Assembly: GCA_043806975.1 (NCBI GenBank)
Contig: JAZDGL010000021.1
Span: forward strand, 1-16,105
Direction of reading: 5' to 3'
DNA from: JAZDGL01 sp043806975
GTDB taxonomy: Bacteria; Patescibacteriota; Minisyncoccia; CAYZDR01
DNA: 16,105 bases
Position numbers and translations under genes: made by a program. The notes under the pieces are model-generated. The model saw only the letters and a program-made list of their open reading frames with translations. It was not told where the DNA came from and searched no databases. How positions within the stretch are numbered: position 1 is the first letter of the stretch; the number at the start of each line of letters is the position of its first letter. Below are positions 12,827-16,105 of the stretch, piece after piece.

Positions 12827-14242
12827 ATGGGTAGAATAGGGGCGAGTAAACAAGAGCGTGAAGAAAACGATAAAAAACCTGTTATCGCGCATTTGCGAAG
12901 GGATTTTTTGCCGATCACGGAAACTTTTATTGAAAATCAAATTTTAGGATTAGAAAATTTTGATTCCGTTGTTTTAGCAAGGGAAGCTAGCGGAAGGTTT
13001 TTAAGCGGATCGCGCGGGTTTAAGATATTTAGTAAAAAATCGGCGGGGGCAAAAAGTCTTTTAAAAATTGCGTCCAAAAAAGAAGAGGATTTTTTTATTA
13101 AAAAAATTAATGAAAGCAGAGCCTGCCTTTTACATGCTTATTTCGGCGCTGATGCGTGGTATTTTTTGAACCTAAAAAAACGGACTAATTTGCCTTTAAT
13201 TGTTTCGTTTTATGGTTATGATGCGTATAGCCTTCCAAAAAAGATGTTTGGCGCGGGCAAACTTATTTTGAAAAAAGTTTTTGTTGTTTGTGATTTAGTT
13301 TTGGTACCTTCTGAGCAGATGAAAATGCAATTGGTGGATTTAAGCTGTGACGAGCGAAAAATCAAGGTTTTGCCGTGGGGAGTGGATACAGAGCGGATAG
13401 TTGAAAAACGGAAGGAAAATCCCTCAACCCCCTTTACAAAGGGGGAAACAGAGGAAGGGGTCGAAATCCCCCTCGCCCCCTTTACAAAGGGGGAAAGAAA
13501 AGAAGAGTTTAGAAATATACCTACTCCTTTTGCTAAGGCAGTATCATTAATCTTTCCCCCTTTTGGAAGGGGGATTAAGGGGGATTTTAAAAATATACCT
13601 AACCCCTTTGCAAAGGGGGAAACAGAGGAAGAAAGCGACACCTCCCCTCTCCCCTCCTCCCAAAGGAGGGGGAAAAAAATTCGTTTTATCCACATTGGCA
13701 GAATGGTTGAAAAGAAGGGGCAAATTTATTTGTTAAGGGCGTTTAAGGCAGTTTTAGAGAAGGGGGTTGACGCGCAATTGACCATAATCGGGACGGGTCG
13801 GTTTAAGAAAAAGATAATGGCAGCTATTGACAAATTGAAAATTTCTGATAGAGTAAAGCAGGTTGACAACTTGCCAAATGAGCAAGTTTTTGATGAATTG
13901 ACAAGGCACGATATTTATGTTCAGCCGAGCGTAATTGCAAAAAATGGCGATCAGGAAGGAATCCCTACCGCTATTATGGAGGCGATGCTATGCGGGCTGC
14001 CTGTGATTGCCACTTTTCATTCTGGAATTCCAGAAATTATTGAAAATAAGGTTAGCGGAATTTTGGTTCCAGAAAGAGATTCTGAACGATTGGCGGAAGC
14101 GATGGAGTTTTTGGCGAAAAATCCCGAAATTTGCCAGCGATTTTCCGAAAACGGAAGAAAGGCGATTAAAGAAAAATTTAATTTGAAAAAGCAAGTTAAG
14201 AAAATAGAAGAAGTTTATATGGAAATGATAGAAAGAAGTTAA
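12827..14242 (+). CDS. GT4 glycosyltransferase (WcaL-like) interrupted by an in-frame palindromic repeat array
   Basis: A 471-residue cytoplasmic GT-B glycosyltransferase that should move a sugar from a nucleotide-sugar to a lipid-linked glycan. The N-domain shows the WcaL-type segments FLPITETFIENQI (27-39), LHAYFGADAWYFL (102-114) and PLIVSFYGYDAYSL (123-136); it ends VLPWGVDTERI. The C-domain resumes at KKIRFIHIGRMVEKKG (283-298) and carries the GT4 donor site E377-x7-E385 in EGIPTAIMEAMLCG. Between them, residues about 198-282 are a foreign Pro/Phe/Lys/Gly/Glu-rich stretch encoded by six dispersed palindromic units (13417-13676). The usual linker is only a few residues, so the gene has gained about 85 codons without losing frame. 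Because the stretch lies in the interdomain linker the enzyme may still work, or it may be an early pseudogene. It starts 5 bp after the preceding gene; a 17-residue N-terminal extension precedes the usual start. Confidence 0.9.
   Translation: MGRIGASKQEREENDKKPVIAHLRRDFLPITETFIENQILGLENFDSVVLAREASGRFLSGSRGFKIFSKKSAGAKSLLKIASKKEEDFFIKKINESRACLLHAYFGADAWYFLNLKKRTNLPLIVSFYGYDAYSLPKKMFGAGKLILKKVFVVCDLVLVPSEQMKMQLVDLSCDERKIKVLPWGVDTERIVEKRKENPSTPFTKGETEEGVEIPLAPFTKGERKEEFRNIPTPFAKAVSLIFPPFGRGIKGDFKNIPNPFAKGETEEESDTSPLPSSQRRGKKIRFIHIGRMVEKKGQIYLLRAFKAVLEKGVDAQLTIIGTGRFKKKIMAAIDKLKISDRVKQVDNLPNEQVFDELTRHDIYVQPSVIAKNGDQEGIPTAIMEAMLCGLPVIATFHSGIPEIIENKVSGILVPERDSERLAEAMEFLAKNPEICQRFSENGRKAIKEKFNLKKQVKKIEEVYMEMIERS
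13417..13676. repeat. In-frame array of about six CCCCTTT/AAAGGGG palindromic units inside the GT4 gene
   Basis: Units of about 43 bp: 13417-13460, 13464-13507, a decayed one at 13512-13545, one in the opposite orientation at 13546-13588, 13590-13635 and 13636-13676. The core of the clear forward units is CCCCTTTACAAAGGGGGAAA, preceded by a second C-run (ATCCCTC, ATCCCCCTC, ATACCTA). The plus frame reads repeated P-F-T/A-K-G-E peptides (TPFTKGE, APFTKGE, NPFAKGE). The minus strand is also open and reads similar S-P-F-V/A-K-G peptides, since the units are palindromic. The same family occurs between genes at 4821-4853 and 15243-15447. Confidence 0.9.
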
Positions 14243-14257
14243 AAACATATAATTTTT

Positions 14258-14286
14258 TTCATATTTTATGCTCTATACTCTATAAT
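14258..14286 (+). promoter_or_regulatory. Possible promoter of the GT2 gene
   Basis: TTCATA (14258-14263), a 17-bp spacer and TATAAT (14281-14286) would give a leader of about 23 nt before ATG 14316. The region is very AT-rich, so the hit is not specific. Confidence 0.4.
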
Positions 14287-14315
14287 TTTTTAACCTGAAA
14301 CTTTATAACTAATTT

Positions 14316-15227
14316 ATGTCTCTTACTGTTTTAATACCTACATACAATTGCGAAGATATCATAGAGGATTGTCTTAAAAGCGTTTGCGATATTGCAGACG
14401 AGATTTTAATTGTGGATTCTTTTAGCAAAGACAGGACATTGGAAATTTGCGAAAAATATGGCGCAAAAATTATTCAGCGCAAATATGGTTATTCTGCGGA
14501 TCAAAAAAATTGGGCAATTCCTCAGGCAAAAAACGAGTGGATTTTTTTGATTGATTCAGATGAAAGGGCGACAGAATGTTTGAGAAAAGAGATAAGAAAA
14601 GAGTTAAATGGGATAGAGCAGAAGCCGTCGGATAAAAAAGGCAGAATTAACGGGTTTCAAATCGCGCGCCGCCATTATTTTTTAGGAAAATGGCTTCGCT
14701 TTGGCGGTCGTTATCCGCTTTATAATGTGAGGCTGTTTAGAAAAAGCTGCCGCTATGAGGACAGAAATGTTCACGCGCATATTTTGCTTCCTAAAAATCA
14801 GATGGGAAAATTGAAAGGCGATATAATCCATTTAAGCGATAGGAGTTTGGAGCAGATAATGGAAAAAATGAATCGGTATAGCACCTATCAGGCAAGTTAT
14901 ATGGTTAAGATGATGGACAGAAAAGTGAGGATTGATTGGAAAGAGCTTTTTACAAATTCTTTGATGTTCAAAGCATTCGTGAAGGATATTTGGTTTTTCG
15001 TTCCGTTTTCTCCATTTTTTCGTTTTGTGTATATGTTTATTTTTTGTTTAGGATTTTTAGATGGCAGGGAAGGATTTACTGTGGCGCTTCTTTATAGTTT
15101 TGAAGATTTTATCAGTAAGAATAAGTATAAGCAGATTGCAAATTTACAGAAAGACAGAAAATTGGGATGGTTTTTGCGGTTGCGACTTGGAATGGAAAAA
15201 TTTGGTTATCAGATTTTGGAAAAGTAG
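14316..15227 (+). CDS. GT2 family glycosyltransferase (WaaE/KdtX-like)
   Basis: A 303-residue GT-A fold transferase that should act at the cytoplasmic membrane face with a nucleotide-sugar donor. The N-terminal LTVLIPTYNCEDIIEDCL (3-20) and DEILIVDSFSKDRT (28-41) are the nucleotide-binding start of GT2 enzymes; FLIDSDERA (77-85) holds the metal-binding D80-S-D82; later GRYPLYNVRLF (131-141) and the FLDGREGF (247-254) segment near hydrophobic stretches are typical of the WaaE-like branch, which adds glucose or related sugars to surface glycan cores. Acceptor and sugar are unknown. It lies 73 bp after the GT4 gene, with a weak promoter of its own and no visible Shine-Dalgarno. The stop is TAG, followed 15 bp later by a repeat cluster. 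Confidence 0.92.
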   Translation: MSLTVLIPTYNCEDIIEDCLKSVCDIADEILIVDSFSKDRTLEICEKYGAKIIQRKYGYSADQKNWAIPQAKNEWIFLIDSDERATECLRKEIRKELNGIEQKPSDKKGRINGFQIARRHYFLGKWLRFGGRYPLYNVRLFRKSCRYEDRNVHAHILLPKNQMGKLKGDIIHLSDRSLEQIMEKMNRYSTYQASYMVKMMDRKVRIDWKELFTNSLMFKAFVKDIWFFVPFSPFFRFVYMFIFCLGFLDGREGFTVALLYSFEDFISKNKYKQIANLQKDRKLGWFLRLRLGMEKFGYQILEK

Positions 15228-15242
15228 TTTTTTGGCAGCCTT

Positions 15243-15447
15243 ACCCCCTCCAACTCCCCCTTGCTAAAGGGGGAGAGGAATTCAATTCTTTCCCTTGGAA
15301 GGAAGAGAGAAATTTTCTCCCCTCCATTGGAAGGAGGGGTTAGGGGAGGTTTTAAAATAAATTCCGATATTTTCCCCCTTAATAAGGGGGAGTTGAAAGG
15401 GGTTTTGATATTTTCTCCCTTTGAAAAGGGAGATTGAGAGGGATTTT
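15243..15447. repeat. Cluster of five CCCC/GGGG palindromic units downstream of the GT2 gene
   Basis: Units at 15243-15278 (forward), 15286-15310 (short), 15314-15352, 15370-15405 and 15411-15446 (the last three reversed, ending GGGG-N-TTTT). Cores include CCCCCTTGCTAAAGGGGG, CCCCTCCATTGGAAGGAGGGG and CCCCCTTAATAAGGGGG. The last unit is followed by GATTTATTTTGCGG (15451-15464), the tail shared with 246-259. The block is not coding and is the intergenic counterpart of the array inside the GT4 gene. Its position after a stop codon and its strong hairpins may also end transcription. Confidence 0.85.
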
Positions 15448-15490
15448 AAAATGATTTATTTTGCGGAAACTATATTTAAAATCAGAATCT

Positions 15491-15518
15491 AGGAATTAAA
15501 AATTAATTTTTAAATCCT
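15491..15518. repeat. 28-bp AT-rich palindrome
   Basis: AGGAATTAAAAATT is followed directly by its near-perfect reverse complement AATTTTTAAATCCT; 13 of 14 positions pair, with no loop. It lies between the repeat cluster and MITE-like element 3. A protein-binding site or a decayed element end are both possible. Confidence 0.6.
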
Positions 15519-15552
15519 GGTTTTAAGAAAGTTTTTTAATATCATTTAGCTC

Positions 15553-15643
15553 TGTCATTGCGAGGAGCGTTCATCCGCCGAAGGCGGATAGCGACGCGGC
15601 AACCCGCCTGCCTCGGGCAGGTCTCGCGGCAAAGCAGGATTTA
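15553..15643. mobile_element. MITE-like element 3, one half only
   Basis: TGTCATTGCGAGGAGCG (15553-15569) and later GCGACGCGGCAA, TCTCGCGGCAAAGCAGGATTT match the right half of element 1 (6270-6346) read backwards. The other end (CTCGCAATGACA) is missing, and so are the outer GTAACTGCT ends. Two slots differ from element 1: a different hairpin, ATCCGCC/GGCGGAT (15573-15589), replaces CTATTTGTC/GACAAATAG, and a 19-bp mini-palindrome is inserted at 15603-15621. Confidence 0.7.
15603..15621. repeat. Mini-palindrome nested in element 3
   Basis: CCCGCCTGCCTCGGGCAGG stands between GCGACGCGGCAA and TCTCGCGGCAAAGC, two pieces that are contiguous in element 1 (as GGCAATCTCGCG on its minus strand). It is therefore an insertion into an older repeat. 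Confidence 0.65.
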
Positions 15644-15707
15644 CGATTAACTAACTGAGTTTTTTTAAACAGTGTTTTTTAACAATTTATAGTATAGGAG
15701 GAAGGTC

Positions 15708-16105
15708 ATGAAAAAGAATTTCGGGTTTCGTTTTGTGGCGGTTTTCTTGGTTTTAGTATTTGGATTTTTTGGTTGTGGGAGCGATAATGACTCCGGCTAC
15801 GAGCAAAAGGTGTCCATCTCGTCAAAGGATGGACAGCACATTTTTGAAATCCAGTCGGGGGCTTTTCCCGACGGGATCCCGAATAAATCCGGCGGTGTTT
15901 TCTTGGAAGGGACTTTTACCGTCGGTGGGGAGTCGTTGGATCCCCAGCCGATTAGGTTGGAAAGAAGGACGACCGGGACAGGGTCGTCTGCCAAAACTTC
16001 TTACCGTTCAGTCCCGCTGGGGTTGAACGGAAAACAGAAATTTTCTTTTTTCGTAAGGGACTCTTCCGGAGTGAAGTATTATCCGGAGGAGAAGCGGATT
16101 TGGAG
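15708..16105 (+). CDS. Predicted lipoprotein, C-terminus cut off by the window edge
   Basis: From ATG 15708 the frame is open for 132 codons to the window edge. The protein starts MKKNFGFRFVAVFLVLVFGF, a lipoprotein signal peptide with C23 in FFGC, followed by GSDNDSG, a typical flexible tether. The visible mature part is polar with beta-like stretches (KVSISSKDGQHIFEIQSGAF, GGVFLEGTFTVGG, KQKFSFFVRDSSGVKY) and resembles an Ig-like or other beta-sandwich module, but I recognise no family. AGGAGGAAGG (15696-15705) is a strong Shine-Dalgarno 6 nt before the start, which fixes that start. The signal sequence and high-GC codon use (34 of 60 bases G or C at 15901-15960, against 18 of 60 at 14401-14460 in the GT2 gene) resemble the lipoprotein at 10840. 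No clear promoter is seen; MITE-like element 3 and a short AT-rich stretch lie upstream. Confidence 0.8.
   Translation, partial: MKKNFGFRFVAVFLVLVFGFFGCGSDNDSGYEQKVSISSKDGQHIFEIQSGAFPDGIPNKSGGVFLEGTFTVGGESLDPQPIRLERRTTGTGSSAKTSYRSVPLGLNGKQKFSFFVRDSSGVKYYPEEKRIW

Noticed and set aside
13216..13695. 159-codon minus-strand frame inside the GT4 gene
   Set aside because: It is open because palindromic units lack stops on both strands; the plus strand holds the conserved glycosyltransferase domains.
12827..14242. GT4 gene as a frameshifted pseudogene or two fused genes
   Set aside because: The frame is continuous, both GT-B domains are complete and the E-x7-E donor motif is intact; the extra stretch is explained by repeats.
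13417..15447. Repeat arrays read as CRISPR
   Set aside because: Units are adjacent or nearly so, vary in length and orientation, and have no unique spacers; no cas gene is present.
15760..16026. 88-codon plus-strand frame near the right edge
   Set aside because: It is out of frame with the lipoprotein at 15708, which has a strong Shine-Dalgarno and a signal peptide.

Overview
The window looks like a piece of an AT-rich bacterial chromosome, most likely from the Candidate Phyla Radiation (Patescibacteria, Parcubacteria-like). This is inferred from the compact gene style, weak or absent Shine-Dalgarno sites on most genes, a Lys-rich RpoD next to DnaG, and intergenic space crowded with small palindromic repeats. 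I see no RNA genes, CRISPR array, transposase or integrase.

Layout. Bases 1-124 hold the 5' end of a minus-strand reductase gene. Bases 256-4758 are an accessory block: three minus-strand genes (XRE regulator, fused type IIG restriction-modification enzyme, multi-spanning membrane protein) in one tight operon, bracketed by 218-bp inverted repeats that are about 95% identical over 193 bp. Next comes an HD-domain phosphohydrolase (4988-5965), then a repeat-rich gap. A housekeeping block follows, dnaG then rpoD (6477-9721) behind a clear promoter. From 10076 to the right edge is an envelope and glycan block: Wzz-like chain-length protein, lipoprotein with a LysM-like stretch, O-antigen ligase/polymerase family membrane protein, GT4 and GT2 glycosyltransferases, and a second, cut-off lipoprotein.

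How the genes work together. The restriction-modification operon is self-regulated in appearance and probably defends the cell or maintains itself; the HD protein beside it may act on nucleotides. DnaG and RpoD serve replication priming and basal transcription. The right-hand genes plausibly build, polymerise and anchor a surface polysaccharide.

The most unusual signal is the repeats. At least four families are present: (i) short CCCC...CCCCTTT/AAAGGGG palindromes, one run of which (about 255 bp, six units) sits in frame inside the GT4 gene and adds about 85 residues between its two domains; (ii) MITE-like elements with nested terminal inverted repeats directly upstream of the dnaG and wzz-like promoters; (iii) the 218-bp flanking repeats; (iv) about 30-bp mini-palindromes nested at different positions inside other repeats. 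Several copies keep a hairpin at the same slot while its sequence is completely changed. All alignments and counts were done by eye.
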